This document shows, piece by piece, positions 8,906-18,452 of a DNA stretch of 64,000 nucleotides. Under the pieces are notes generated by a model, which saw nothing but the letters and a program-made list of their open reading frames with translations, did no database searches and was not told the DNA's origin. The translations under genes and the position numbers were made by a program. Every line of letters starts with the position of its first letter. Position 1 is the first letter of the stretch. The stretch comes from Sphaerisporangium siamense (lineage in GTDB: Bacteria; Actinomycetota; Actinomycetes; Streptosporangiales; Streptosporangiaceae), in the NCBI RefSeq assembly GCF_014205275.1, contig NZ_JACHND010000001.1, positions 1,426,001 to 1,490,000 on the forward strand. Reading direction: 5' to 3'.

Positions 8906-9373
8906 TCAGCCTCCGTCGCCACCCGTCCCCCAGAGCGAGCGGACCTCCTCGAAGACCTTCTGATCATGGGAGATCTCGACGACGTTCCCGTCGGGGTCGG
9001 TCAGCGCGCACACGTAGCCGACCGGAGGCGGCAGGAGCCGCGGCTCCCAGTGGAGGCACCCGAGCGCGCGCGCCCGGGCGGCGATCGCGTCCACGTCCTC
9101 GCGGCGCGGCACCTCCATGCCGAGGTGCGCGAACGGCGTGAGCTGCGGGCTCGGCCGCCCCTTGTCCTTGGCGAACTCCACCAGCACCAGCACGAACGGC
9201 GTCTCCGCCTGGCCGGGGTTGGAGAGCCACGCGTTGCGTCCCTGCTCGTCGCTGTGGGTCGAGACCACCACGAGCGGGGTCATGGCCGTGTAGAACTCGA
9301 CGGACGCGTCGAGGTCGGCGCTCGGCAGCGCGACGTGCGTCCAGCGCGCCTCGGTGAGCCTCTCTCCCGCCAT
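8906..9373 (-). CDS. VOC superfamily (glyoxalase/bleomycin-resistance fold) protein
   Basis: A protein of 155 residues with the paired beta-alpha-beta-beta-beta modules of the vicinal oxygen chelate fold. WTHVALPSADLDASVEFYTAM opens the first module and ALTDPDGNVVEISHD (about 124-138) closes the second. His13 or so, a His in the FAHLGMEV segment and Glu in NVVEIS could form a metal site. VOC proteins include glyoxalases, dioxygenases and antibiotic-binding proteins, and the reaction here is unknown. The ATG at 9373 follows a GGAGG site; a longer upstream frame is not needed. Confidence 0.85.
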   Translation of the reverse strand: MAGERLTEARWTHVALPSADLDASVEFYTAMTPLVVVSTHSDEQGRNAWLSNPGQAETPFVLVLVEFAKDKGRPSPQLTPFAHLGMEVPRREDVDAIAARARALGCLHWEPRLLPPPVGYVCALTDPDGNVVEISHDQKVFEEVRSLWGTGGDGG

Positions 9374-9589
9374 GGCGCCTCCTCCCGGTCCGTGGACCGG
9401 TCCCCGAGCTTTCCCCTCCGAAACCCCGCCCATTCGAGCTCTTTTGTCGGCAAGGTCGTTCATCCCGCTAAGCGATTCAGCGTTTCGAGGAATCGTGCCC
9501 GCCCATTCACATGTGAACCGCGGCGCGGAATGATCCGCGGCCTCCCGGCGTTCCGGGCTCGCGGAACCTCCGTAGATCAGGAGAGATCG

Positions 9590-9982
9590 ATGAGCAAGCT
9601 GAACGACGACGCCAAGGCCCTGCTCCGCAGGCCGGTGCACGCGTGGGTGACCGTGGCGGGGCCCGACGGGGCGCTGCACAGCACCGTGGTCTGGGTGGAC
9701 CTGGACGGTGACGAGGTCATCTTCAACACCGCCGTGGGGCGGGTCAAGGAGCGCTACCTGCGCGAGAACCCCCGCGTCGCCATCGGCGTCCTCGACCCGG
9801 ACGACGCGCACCACCTGGTCAGCGTCTCGGGCACGGCCCGGCTGGACCTGGAGGGGGCGGACGAGGTCATCGATCGCCTGGCCAAGAAGTACCTGAACGC
9901 CGACGCCTACCCCTTCCGGCAGCCGGGTGAGCAGCGGATCAACGTGCGGATCACCCCGGACCACGTGATCCACAACGGCTGA
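9590..9982 (+). CDS. PPOX-class (F420/FMN-binding split-barrel) oxidoreductase
   Basis: A protein of 130 residues with the pyridoxamine-phosphate-oxidase-like split barrel. WVTVAGPDGALHSTVVWVDLDG, FNTAVGRVKERYLRENPRVAI and VSVSGTARL are in the order seen in actinobacterial F420-dependent PPOX proteins (TIGR03618-like). These reduce or bind F420, FMN or heme; the substrate is unknown. The ATG at 9590 follows an AGGAGAG site 4 bases upstream. It is divergent from the VOC gene, with about 216 bases between them that probably hold both promoters. Confidence 0.87.
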   Translation: MSKLNDDAKALLRRPVHAWVTVAGPDGALHSTVVWVDLDGDEVIFNTAVGRVKERYLRENPRVAIGVLDPDDAHHLVSVSGTARLDLEGADEVIDRLAKKYLNADAYPFRQPGEQRINVRITPDHVIHNG

Positions 9983-10149
9983 CGACCGGCACGGCGCCCG
10001 CCCCGGTCCGCTTCTGCGGCGGGGCCCGGGCGCCGGGGTCGCTCGCGAGAGGACGTCCAGCAGTACGCCCGTTCCGATACGGTTTCCGCGGATAACTGCA
10101 TCTGTCGCATGGTCTCGTCTCCTGGACGGGCTTCGCGGGAGGCGGCACC

Positions 10150-11475
10150 GTGATCGTGGAACTGCTCTTTCTGCTGGGCGCGCTGACCCTCGTCATCGCG
10201 AACGGCCTCTTCGTGGCGGCCGAGTTCTCGCTGGTCACCGTGGAGCGCGGCGAGGTGCGCCGCCTCGCCGGCGCGGGCGACCGCGGCGCGCAGGGCGTCC
10301 AGGCGGCGATCCGGCGGCTGTCCTTCCAGCTCTCGGGCGCGCAGCTCGGCATCACGATCACCTCGCTGCTGCTCGGCGTCACCGCCGAACCCGCCATCGC
10401 CGGGCTGCTGCGGCCCGCGCTCGGCGCCGTCCCCGGCCTGCGCGGCCCCGCGGCCGGCAGCGTCGCCGCGCTGCTGGGGCTGCTGATCGCCACGGTCGGC
10501 CAGATGGTGCTCGGCGAGCTGGTCCCCAAGAACGCCGCCCTGTCGCGCCCGATGATGGTCGCCCGGCTGGCCACGCCTCCCCAGCGCGCCTTCTCCGCCG
10601 TGTTCGCCCCGCTGATCAAGGCGTGCAACGCCACCGCCGACGCGATCGTGCGGGCGTTCGGCGCCGAGCCGCAGGACGAGCTGGCCTCGGCGCGCTCGCC
10701 GGACGAGCTCAGCCTGCTGATGAGCCTGTCCGCCCAGGCCGGCGCCCTTCCCGGCGGGACCGCCGCCATGCTGCGCCGCGCGCTGCGGTTCGGCGACCGG
10801 ACGGCGGCCGAGGCGATGACCCCGCGCACCGACTGCGTGACCGTGACCGGCGGCGCCGCCGTCGCCGAGTTCCTGACCATCGCCCGGCGGGAGCGCCACC
10901 TGCGGCTGCCCGTCTCCGGCGGCGACCTCGACGACATCGTCGGCGTGGCCTCGGTGGCCGGGGCCTTCGCCGTCCCCGCGGACCGGCGCGCGAGCACGCC
11001 GGTCGCGGCGATCGGGCACCCGCCCGTCCTCGTCCCCGGGTCCCTGGACCTGGCCACGGTGCTGGAGCGCCTGTTCGCGGCCGGGCAGGAGATGGCCGTC
11101 GTGGTCGACGAGTACGGGGGCTTCGCCGGGATCGTCACGGTGGAGGATCTGGCCGAGGAGCTGATCGGCGACATCGCCGACGAGTACGACCTGCCCGAGG
11201 AGGGCTCGGCCGAGCCGGCGTCCGCGCTGCTGGCGCCGGGGGCGTCGGTCGCCGTGCCCGCCGGGCTGCGCGCCCACGAGGTCGAGGAGCGCACCGGCTT
11301 CCAGATGCCCGAGGGGCCCTACGAGACGCTCGCCGGGCTCCTGATCAGCAGGCTCGGCCGCCTCCCTGAGGCGGGCGACGGGGTGACCGTGCACGGGTGG
11401 GGGCTGCGGGCCGACGTCGTGCGGCGACGCAGGATCGAGCGCATCACGCTCACCGCGCCGGGCGGGGAGTCATGA
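10150..11475 (+). CDS. CorC/HlyC-type (CNNM-domain) membrane protein with CBS pair
   Basis: A protein of 441 residues. An N-terminal DUF21/CNNM membrane domain has three to four helices (FVAAEFSLVTVERGEVRRL; LSGAQLGITITSLLLG; LGELVPKNAALSRP). A CBS-domain pair covers about residues 215-340 (VVVDEYGGFAGIVTVEDL, about 317-334). A C-terminal CorC_HlyC transporter-associated domain follows (VEERTGFQMPEGPYETLAG). The family includes magnesium/cobalt efflux proteins. The GTG start is preceded by GGGAGG. The second gene of this type starts 19 bases downstream, so the two form an operon and may heterodimerise. Confidence 0.9.
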   Translation: MIVELLFLLGALTLVIANGLFVAAEFSLVTVERGEVRRLAGAGDRGAQGVQAAIRRLSFQLSGAQLGITITSLLLGVTAEPAIAGLLRPALGAVPGLRGPAAGSVAALLGLLIATVGQMVLGELVPKNAALSRPMMVARLATPPQRAFSAVFAPLIKACNATADAIVRAFGAEPQDELASARSPDELSLLMSLSAQAGALPGGTAAMLRRALRFGDRTAAEAMTPRTDCVTVTGGAAVAEFLTIARRERHLRLPVSGGDLDDIVGVASVAGAFAVPADRRASTPVAAIGHPPVLVPGSLDLATVLERLFAAGQEMAVVVDEYGGFAGIVTVEDLAEELIGDIADEYDLPEEGSAEPASALLAPGASVAVPAGLRAHEVEERTGFQMPEGPYETLAGLLISRLGRLPEAGDGVTVHGWGLRADVVRRRRIERITLTAPGGES

Positions 11476-11494
11476 CCACCCCCGGAGGCGGCCG

Positions 11495-12520
11495 GTGAGC
11501 CTTGTGGAGGCGCTCCTCATCGTGGCCCTGCTGGGGGTGAACGGTTTCTTCGTCGGCGCGGAGTTCGCGCTGATCTCCGCGCGGCGCACGCAGATCGAAC
11601 CTCTGGCGAGGGGCGGCTCGCGGCGGGCGCGCGCCGTGCTCGGCGCGATGGACGACGTGCCGCTCATGCTCGCCGCCGCGCAGCTCGGCGTGACGCTGGC
11701 CTCGCTCGCCCTCGGCGCCGTGGGGGAGCCGGTGCTGGCCCACGCGCTGGAACCGCTGTTCGCCGCCCTCGGCGTCCCGGGAAGCCTGGTGCACCCGGCC
11801 GCCTTCGCGCTGGCCCTGCTGGTGGTCGTCTCCGCGCACGTGATCATCGGTGAGATGGTGCCGAAGAACCTCGCCCTGTCCGGGCCGGACGAGGCGGCCC
11901 TGTGGCTGGTGCCCACCCTGCGCATGGTCGCCCGCACCCTGCGGCCCGTGCTGGTGGCCATCAACGCGATCTCCGTGGCGGTGCTGCGGGCGCTGAAGAT
12001 CCCGCCGACCGAGGAGGTCCGCTCGGTCTTCACCTCCGACGAGATGCCGGCCGTCATCCTGGAGTCGCGCCGGCACCTGCTGCTCGACCAGGACGAGTAC
12101 GACCGCATGATCGCCACGCTGGCGCTGCGCGCGCGGCCGGTGACCTCGGTCATGGTGCCCGTGGCGGACGCCGTCACCGTGCCCGCGACCACGACCGCCG
12201 CCGACCTGCAGGAGTACGCGGGGCGGCACGGCCACTCGCGCTTCCCGGTGCGCGGGAACGAGCCGGGCCGGCTGTCGGGGTACCTGCACGTGCTGGACGC
12301 GCTGAACGGGTACGCGCCGGACCAGCCTCTGCCTGCCCGCCCGCTGCCGGTCGTCCACCGCGAGACCTCGCTGGCCGACGTCCTGGCGACGATGCGCAAG
12401 CGGCGGGCGCAGCTCGCGGCGGTCGGGGACGACGGCGGGGCCGTGATCGGGGTCGTCACGCTGCAGGACGTGCTCACCGGCCTGCTGCGGCACGCCGATC
12501 CGGAGACCACTCCGGGATAG
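11495..12520 (+). CDS. Second CorC/HlyC-type membrane protein, lacking the C-terminal domain
   Basis: A 341-residue paralogue of the upstream protein. The CNNM membrane domain is intact (GFFVGAEFALISARRTQIEPL; AAQLGVTLASLALG; IGEMVPKNLALSGP) and a CBS pair follows (about 200-330, ending GAVIGVVTLQDVLTGLL). The protein stops right after the CBS pair, without the CorC_HlyC domain found in its neighbour. Paired genes of long and short form are common in actinobacteria. The GTG start lies 19 bases after the upstream stop, behind a GGAGGCGG tract. Confidence 0.88.
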   Translation: MSLVEALLIVALLGVNGFFVGAEFALISARRTQIEPLARGGSRRARAVLGAMDDVPLMLAAAQLGVTLASLALGAVGEPVLAHALEPLFAALGVPGSLVHPAAFALALLVVVSAHVIIGEMVPKNLALSGPDEAALWLVPTLRMVARTLRPVLVAINAISVAVLRALKIPPTEEVRSVFTSDEMPAVILESRRHLLLDQDEYDRMIATLALRARPVTSVMVPVADAVTVPATTTAADLQEYAGRHGHSRFPVRGNEPGRLSGYLHVLDALNGYAPDQPLPARPLPVVHRETSLADVLATMRKRRAQLAAVGDDGGAVIGVVTLQDVLTGLLRHADPETTPG

Positions 12521-12608
12521 CCGTCCGTAACCTCGGATTAAGGCGTGATTTATGCCCTTATGCGGCTATTCCCACTTTTCATCGTGTTTGACCCAGTAAG
12601 GTGAGCCG

Positions 12609-13949
12609 GTGGTTAGGGAAGCGGACATCCGGGGTAGCGCGGTCCAAATGCCCGTCGACGGTCGCATCGAAACCTCCGCACCATCCGTTGACCCCGCCTC
12701 CTCGTCACCGTCCGCCCCGCCGATCCCCCGCCAGGCGTGGCTGGACGCGCTGCGCGGGCTCGCGGCGCTCGTGGTCGTGTTCGAGCACTCGCTGGACGCC
12801 CTGCTGCCGGAGGTCCGCGGCACCGTCAGCCCGTGGTTCGACTTCGGCCAGTACGGGGTGCTGCTCTTCTTCCTGATCAGCGGATACGTCGTCCCGGTCT
12901 CCCTGGAGCGGCGCGCCAGCGTCCGCGGCTTCTGGATCACCAGGTTCTTCCGCATCTACCCCTTGTGGGCGGTGGCGGCGGCCGTCGGCACCGCGTTCGC
13001 CGTCGCGGGCGTGTGGAACGTCATCCCCGGGCAGACGGCCGAGCGGCCGTGGACGGCGCTGCTGGCCCACCTCACCATGCTCCAGGACCTGCTCCAGGTG
13101 CCGAGCGTGGTCAACGTCTTCTGGACCCTCTCCTACGAGATGGCGTTCTACCTGCTCGTCACCGCGATGTTCGTGCTCGGCTCGCGCGGCGCGGGCGCGG
13201 GCACGTCCCTGTCGTTCGCGGCGTGCGGGCTCCTCGCCGGCCTGCTGATCCCCGCCGGCTGGCTGACCAGGAACCTCGGGATGGCCGTGGTGGGCGTGGC
13301 GACGGTCGCCCTGCTCGGGGGCATCGCCGCCGTCGTCAGCGCCGACCGGAACGTGCGGACGCGCGGCGCGGTCGTCATCGCCGCCCTCGCGCTCGTGCTG
13401 CTGACCTTCAACAGCAGGGTCGGCGCCTGGCAGAGCCTGGTCATCCTCGCCACCATGTTCGCCGGGACGGCCGTCTACCGCCTCCAGCACGCCGAGCCCG
13501 CCGCGCGCACGCGCTGGATGCTCGCGCTGGTGCCCGTCGTCTCGGTCGCCGCCGCCGTGCTGCTCGGGCCGGGCTGGGGCATGTCGGAGAGCGCCGAGCA
13601 GGCGTTCAAGTGGAGCTGGTCGGCGGCCCTGATCGGCGCCTGGCTGACGTTCGCCGCCGGGCTCGCGCTGCGCCACCGCGCGCTCTCGCCGGTGCTGGTC
13701 TGGCTCGGGCTGGTGAGCTACTCCATCTACCTGCTGCACCCGCTGGTCCTGCAGGTGGTCCGGCGGCTGACCATGGACCCCTCGCAGATCTCGCTGCCGG
13801 CCCGGCTGGCGTGGGAGGCGGCGTTCTTCGCGGTCGTCCTCGGGTGCGCGGCGCTCGGCCATCGTTTCGTCGAGAGACCGGCCCAGCGCGTGGGGCGCCG
13901 TCTCGCCCGCGCGGTGCCGCGGGAGGCGACGCTTCACCTGGAAAAATGA
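12609..13949 (+). CDS. Acyltransferase-3 (OafA/NodX-type) membrane protein
   Basis: A 446-residue polytopic protein with about ten helices. The core begins at about residue 40 with WLDALRGLAALVVVFEHSLD, which holds the conserved LRG.A...V...H motif of O-acyltransferases. QYGVLLFFLISGYVVPVSLERR and FWITRFFRIYPLWA also match the family. It would transfer an acyl group to a sugar or antibiotic at the membrane. The first 35 residues are polar and Ser/Pro-rich. The GTG at 12609 follows AAGGTGAG; the ATG at 12648 is an alternative start. It stands before an LCP wall-polymer ligase, so a wall or exopolysaccharide substrate is plausible. Confidence 0.9.
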   Translation: MVREADIRGSAVQMPVDGRIETSAPSVDPASSSPSAPPIPRQAWLDALRGLAALVVVFEHSLDALLPEVRGTVSPWFDFGQYGVLLFFLISGYVVPVSLERRASVRGFWITRFFRIYPLWAVAAAVGTAFAVAGVWNVIPGQTAERPWTALLAHLTMLQDLLQVPSVVNVFWTLSYEMAFYLLVTAMFVLGSRGAGAGTSLSFAACGLLAGLLIPAGWLTRNLGMAVVGVATVALLGGIAAVVSADRNVRTRGAVVIAALALVLLTFNSRVGAWQSLVILATMFAGTAVYRLQHAEPAARTRWMLALVPVVSVAAAVLLGPGWGMSESAEQAFKWSWSAALIGAWLTFAAGLALRHRALSPVLVWLGLVSYSIYLLHPLVLQVVRRLTMDPSQISLPARLAWEAAFFAVVLGCAALGHRFVERPAQRVGRRLARAVPREATLHLEK

Positions 13950-14084
13950 CGATTTCCTGCGAATACTGCGACACCGGGCCACAAATATCAGGGTGCTCGC
14001 TAGACTGGCCTGCGGCTTGCCGGGCACGAGGATCCGGCGCCTGGAGTCGGCGCGTGGCCTCGGGCCACCAGCCCTGGCCATTCC

Positions 14085-15521
14085 GTGGGGACAATGAACG
14101 GCGGGCTTGTCGATGTACGCCCTGTCCAGCCCGCAGGCGACCCGGCCACCGGTCGCCGCAAGCGGTGGTGGACCTCATGGCTCTGGTGCCTGGTCGCGGC
14201 CGTGGCGGGGGTCGCCGTGGCGGCGAGCGCCACGCTCATCGGCGCCTACACCAAGCTGAGCGGCAACATCAAGCACGTCACGGTCGACGCCAACGACCTC
14301 GGCACGCGCCCGGCCAAGGTGAGCAAGGCCCTGAACATCCTGATGGTCGGGTCCGACACGCGGGCGGGCGCCAACATCAAGTACGGCCACCGCGAGTACG
14401 GCGAGCGCACCGACACGATCATCCTCGCACACATCTCGCCCAGCCGGGACAACGCTCTCCTCATCAGCTTCCCGCGTGACTCACTGGTGCAACTTCCCAC
14501 GTGCCCGGCCAAGAACGGCCTCACCGGACAGCGTGCGCACGTCGGGATGATCAACGAGTCGTTCAACTTCGGCGGCATCGGCTGCACCTGGAAGACGATC
14601 GAATCCCTCACGGGCATCCGCATCGACCACTTCGTCAAGGTCGACTTCACCGGCTTCAAGAGCATGGTGAACGCCCTCGGCGGGGTCGAGGTCTGTGTGC
14701 CGAAGCCCATCGACGACACCAAGGCCCTGCTCCACCTGCCCGCGGGCCGGCAGACGCTCAAGGGCGAGCAGGCCCTCGGCTACGTCCGCGTGCGCTACGC
14801 CATCGGGGACGGCTCCGACATCGGCCGCATCCAGCGGCAGCAGATGTTCCTCGCCTCCATGATCAAGAAGGCGATGAGCGGCGCCACGCTCACCGACCCG
14901 GCCAAGCTGTTCGGCTTCCTGGACGCGGCCACCAAGTCGGTCACGACCGACCCCCAGCTGACGCTCGGCGTCATGAAGGACCTGGCCACCAGCGCCCAGG
15001 GCCTCGCCGCCGGCGACATCCACTTCATCACCACGCCGTGGCGCTACTCGCTCACCCAGCCGGGGCGGGTCGAGTGGGTGCAGCCGCAGGCCAGGCAGCT
15101 CTTCCGGCTTGTCGCCACCGACACCAAGGTCAAGGGGTCGGCCATCAAGACCGGCCGCGAGGCCAAGGTGCCCAAGGCCAAGATCGAGATCTCGGTCCAG
15201 AACGGCACCGCCCGCGCCGGCCTCGGCGCGCAGGTCGCCGCCGCGCTGGAGCAGCGCGGGTACAACGTGGTCAAGGTCGGCGACGCGAAGGTCAAGCCGT
15301 ACCCGAAGACCACGATCAAGTACGCGGCCGACGGGCGCTCACGCGTCCCGACCCTCGCCGGGGACCTCGTCCTCGCGCGCAACGCCATGGTCGGTGACGT
15401 CACGACGACGCGGCTGGTCCTGGTGATCGGCGCGGACTGGAAGGGTCTCAAGCCCGCCCCGGTCTCCGACGAGGAGCTCAAGGGCATCGACGCCACCCAG
15501 GACTCCTGCTCCGACACCTGA
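14085..15521 (+). CDS. LytR-CpsA-Psr (LCP) family protein with LytR_C domain
   Basis: A protein of 478 residues: a short cytoplasmic start, one transmembrane helix (about 31-52), an LCP domain (about 85-260) and a C-terminal LytR_C domain (about 360-460). The LCP core shows GSDTRAG, YGERTDTIILAHISP, ISFPRDSLV and the arginine-bearing DIGRIQRQQ. LCP enzymes move polymers such as teichoic acid or arabinogalactan from undecaprenyl phosphate to peptidoglycan outside the cell. The start may be GTG 14085 or ATG 14094. A -10-like TAGACT lies at about 14003. Confidence 0.93.
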   Translation: MGTMNGGLVDVRPVQPAGDPATGRRKRWWTSWLWCLVAAVAGVAVAASATLIGAYTKLSGNIKHVTVDANDLGTRPAKVSKALNILMVGSDTRAGANIKYGHREYGERTDTIILAHISPSRDNALLISFPRDSLVQLPTCPAKNGLTGQRAHVGMINESFNFGGIGCTWKTIESLTGIRIDHFVKVDFTGFKSMVNALGGVEVCVPKPIDDTKALLHLPAGRQTLKGEQALGYVRVRYAIGDGSDIGRIQRQQMFLASMIKKAMSGATLTDPAKLFGFLDAATKSVTTDPQLTLGVMKDLATSAQGLAAGDIHFITTPWRYSLTQPGRVEWVQPQARQLFRLVATDTKVKGSAIKTGREAKVPKAKIEISVQNGTARAGLGAQVAAALEQRGYNVVKVGDAKVKPYPKTTIKYAADGRSRVPTLAGDLVLARNAMVGDVTTTRLVLVIGADWKGLKPAPVSDEELKGIDATQDSCSDT

Positions 15522-15705
15522 GCCCTTCCCCGCCGCCGACGCCGGCTTCACCCGTTCTGATCCGCCACGGCCGGTTCCTGTTGGACGCGCGCTCTCCGGG
15601 GTACGGAACCGGACACGTGGCCGGGCCGTCGCGGGGGTGTCGGCGGCCGGGTGTTCCTACGGGGCGGGGCGGGCCATGGCCCGGTGATTCCAGGATGGTG
15701 AAGCG

Positions 15706-16374
15706 ATGCGGCGCGGCGTTATCTTCGATCTCGACGGCACCCTGGTCGACACCACGTACCTGCACGTGGTGGCGTGGTGGGAGGCTTTCAGGAGCCGCCG
15801 GAGGGACATCCTCATGCTGGACGTCCACGGGGCCATCGGCCGCGCCGACCGGGCCCTGCTCGACTACCTGCTGCCCGAGGCGGGCGAGGAGGAGGCGCAG
15901 GCCATCTCCGACGCGCACGCTGAGATCTACAAACCGCAACTCGACAACGTGCGCCCCGTGCCCGGCGCGGGCGAGCTGATGCGGACGCTCGCCGACCGGG
16001 GGCTGACCGTGGTGGTCGCGACCAGCGCGCCCAAGGACCAGGCCGAGCGGCTGGTCAAGATCACGGGCGCGGAGGACGCGGTGGCGGTGCTGGTGCACGC
16101 CGGGGACGTCGACAAGTCCAAGCCCCACCCCGAGCCGGTGCGGCAGGCACTCGACAAGTCGGGCATATCCGCCGAGCAGGCGTTCATGATCGGGGACAGC
16201 GTCTGGGACGCGCTGTCGGCCCGCGCGGCCGGGGCCGCGTGCCTGGGCGTGCGATCCGGAGGCATCGACACGGCCTCGCTGCGGGACGCCGGCGCCGAGG
16301 CCGTCTACAAGGACTGCCGCGACCTGCTCTACAACCTGGAGGAGAGCCCGCTGGAGCGCCTCCTGCGATCCTGA
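15706..16374 (+). CDS. HAD-superfamily phosphatase (phosphoglycolate phosphatase-like)
   Basis: A protein of 222 residues with all HAD motifs: motif I FDLDGTLVDT (residues 7-16), motif II VVATSAP (about 104-110), motif III lysine in DKSKPHPEP and motif IV MIGDSVWDALSA. The helical cap between motifs I and II makes it subclass I, like Gph or beta-phosphoglucomutase. The likely role is hydrolysis of a small phosphorylated metabolite; the substrate is unknown. It is read in the same direction as the 6-phosphogluconate dehydrogenase gene 180 bases downstream. Confidence 0.9.
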   Translation: MRRGVIFDLDGTLVDTTYLHVVAWWEAFRSRRRDILMLDVHGAIGRADRALLDYLLPEAGEEEAQAISDAHAEIYKPQLDNVRPVPGAGELMRTLADRGLTVVVATSAPKDQAERLVKITGAEDAVAVLVHAGDVDKSKPHPEPVRQALDKSGISAEQAFMIGDSVWDALSARAAGAACLGVRSGGIDTASLRDAGAEAVYKDCRDLLYNLEESPLERLLRS

Positions 16375-16553
16375 CCCTCACCTCGCGCGCGGCCCCGCGA
16401 CCGTCTCCTTCACAATGGGAACCGCCCCGGAAACGCCGCGGACGGCCCCGGGCGCCACCGCCGTCGTCGGCCCGATCCTCGCCGCGCCGCCGTCCCCGTC
16501 GAACCCCGCGGCCCTCCTCGGCGTATCGCTGACCAGAAGGAGAGTGATCGGAC

Positions 16554-17990
16554 ATGACGACAGAGCGCGCGGTCATCGGAGTCACCGGACTCGGGGTCAT
16601 GGGCCGGAACCTTGCGCGGAACTTCGCCAGGCACGGCTACCCCGTGGCCGTGCACAACCGGACGGAGGCGAAGACCAAGGCGCTGATCGAGCAGTTCGGC
16701 GCCGAGGGCGATTTCCTGCCCGCCGAGACCCCGGAGGCCTTCGTCGCCTCGCTCGCCCGCCCTCGCAAGATTGTGATCATGGTCAAGGCGGGGGCCTCGA
16801 CGGACGCGGTGATCGACGAGTTCGCGCCGCTGCTGGAGCCCGGCGACATCCTGATGGACGGCGGCAACGCCCACTTCGCCGACACGCGCCGCCGCGAGAA
16901 GGCGCTGCGGGAGCGCGGCGTCCACTTCGTCGGCACGGGCATCTCGGGCGGGGAGCAGGGCGCCCTGGAGGGCCCGAGCATCATGCCGGGCGGCTCGCCC
17001 GAGGCGTACGAGCACCTCGGGCCGATCCTGGAGGACATCGCGGCGAAGGTCGACGGGGTGCCGTGCTGCGCCTACGTCGGGCCGGATGGTGCCGGACATT
17101 TCGTGAAAATGGTGCACAACGGCATCGAGTACGCCGACATGCAGCTCATCGCCGAGGCCTACGACACGCTGCGCCTGGGCGCCGGAATGTCCCCGGAGCA
17201 GATCGCCGAGGTGTTCCGCCTCTGGAACACCGGCCGCCTGGAGTCCTACCTCATCGAGATCACCACGGTGGTGCTCTCGCATCGGGACGCGGCCACCGGC
17301 GAGCCCTTCGTCGACGTCGTGCTCGACCAGGCCGAGCAGAAGGGCACGGGCCGGTGGACGGTCCAGACCGCGCTCGACCTCGGCGTGCCGGTCAGCGGCA
17401 TCGCCGAGGCCGTCTTCGCCCGCTCCCTGTCCGGCCACGCCGGGATGCGCGAGGCCGCGCGCGTCCTGCCCGGCCCGTCCGGCGACGGCCTGGAGCCGTC
17501 GTTCGCCGACGACGTCGAGCAGGCCCTGTACGCCTCCAAGCTGGTGGCCTACGCCCAGGGCTTCAACGAGATCCAGGCCGGCAGCGCCGAGTACGGATGG
17601 GACATCGACCTCGGCGCGATGGCGACGATCTGGCGGGGCGGGTGCATCATCAGGGCGCGCTTCCTGGACCGGATCCGCGCCGCCTACGAGGCCGACCCCG
17701 GCGTGCCCACACTGCTGGCGGACGCGTCCTTCGCGGCCGAGCTGTCGCGGGCCCAGCGGGCCTGGCGGGACGTCACCGTCGCCGCCGCCCGCCGTGGCAT
17801 CCCGGCGCCGGGTTTCGCCGGCTCGCTGGCCTACTACGACGCCCTGCGCGCCGAGCGCCTGCCCGCCGCGCTGATCCAGGGCCTGCGCGACTACTTCGGC
17901 GCGCACACCTACCGGAGGGCCGACCGCGACGGCGTCTACCACACCCGGTGGGAGCTGCCCGGGAACCCGGAGATCCGCGTGGACGTCTGA
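16554..17990 (+). CDS. gnd: 6-phosphogluconate dehydrogenase, decarboxylating
   Basis: A 478-residue long-form enzyme that oxidises 6-phosphogluconate to ribulose 5-phosphate and CO2, making NADPH in the pentose phosphate pathway. The N-terminal Rossmann motif is GVTGLGVMGRNLARNF, followed by GISGGEQGALEGPSIMPGGS. The active-site lysine and Asn lie in HFVKMVHNGIEYADMQLIAE (about 183-202). The C-terminal half (GTGRWTVQTALDLGVP, then the YFGAHTYRR tail) is complete. The ATG follows an AAGGAG site by 12 bases. It is a single gene, convergent with a small ORF ending at 17997. Confidence 0.97.
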   Translation: MTTERAVIGVTGLGVMGRNLARNFARHGYPVAVHNRTEAKTKALIEQFGAEGDFLPAETPEAFVASLARPRKIVIMVKAGASTDAVIDEFAPLLEPGDILMDGGNAHFADTRRREKALRERGVHFVGTGISGGEQGALEGPSIMPGGSPEAYEHLGPILEDIAAKVDGVPCCAYVGPDGAGHFVKMVHNGIEYADMQLIAEAYDTLRLGAGMSPEQIAEVFRLWNTGRLESYLIEITTVVLSHRDAATGEPFVDVVLDQAEQKGTGRWTVQTALDLGVPVSGIAEAVFARSLSGHAGMREAARVLPGPSGDGLEPSFADDVEQALYASKLVAYAQGFNEIQAGSAEYGWDIDLGAMATIWRGGCIIRARFLDRIRAAYEADPGVPTLLADASFAAELSRAQRAWRDVTVAAARRGIPAPGFAGSLAYYDALRAERLPAALIQGLRDYFGAHTYRRADRDGVYHTRWELPGNPEIRVDV

Positions 17991-17996
17991 GACCGG

Positions 17997-18290
17997 TCAG
18001 AGCGCCGAGCGCGCGCGCTGCTCCTGCTCGGCGATCAGCTCGGCGAGGGTGGTGGCGTCGTCGGCGTCCACCGTGCGCCACACCCCCGCCGCCTCGGTGG
18101 CGTCGTCGAAGCGCAGGCGGGTCGCCCAGAAGCGCCCGGCGTCGGAGCGGAAGACCACCCACCCGGAGGCCCCGGCCGGCGCGGGGTTCACCGGACCTCC
18201 CCTGCCCGGGGGCGCGGTGGTGGCGCGAGGTGCCGCCGGCGGAGGTGGATTGCTCTGATCTGTCGCACGTGGCCCGACCTCGGTTCGCAT
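17997..18290 (-). CDS. Small hypothetical protein next to an XRE regulator
   Basis: A 97-residue protein with a Pro-rich first third and then a compact part: GWVVFRSDAGRFWATRLRFD followed by WRTVDADDATTLAELIAEQE. The Trp/Phe/Arg pattern and acidic helical end look like a small globular, perhaps regulator-associated protein. I do not recognise a named family. I prefer the ATG at 18290 over an in-frame start 24 bases further up. It is divergent from the XRE-TPR regulator gene, an arrangement often seen for actinobacterial regulator/small-partner pairs, but the link is only inferred. Confidence 0.6.
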   Translation of the reverse strand: MRTEVGPRATDQSNPPPPAAPRATTAPPGRGGPVNPAPAGASGWVVFRSDAGRFWATRLRFDDATEAAGVWRTVDADDATTLAELIAEQEQRARSAL

Positions 18291-18452
18291 CAGTAGGCCC
18301 ACAAGCACCGGCAATCGTTCCTATGGGCCTGTCCTTTATGGCGTCATCGGTCTGCGCGAGACGCATCCGCGCTACGGTCAGTGTGAGGGATCGGTGACAC
18401 GGTGTCATCATTGCCATGATGCCGCACCGTCATTGCCGCAACACCTGGAGTA

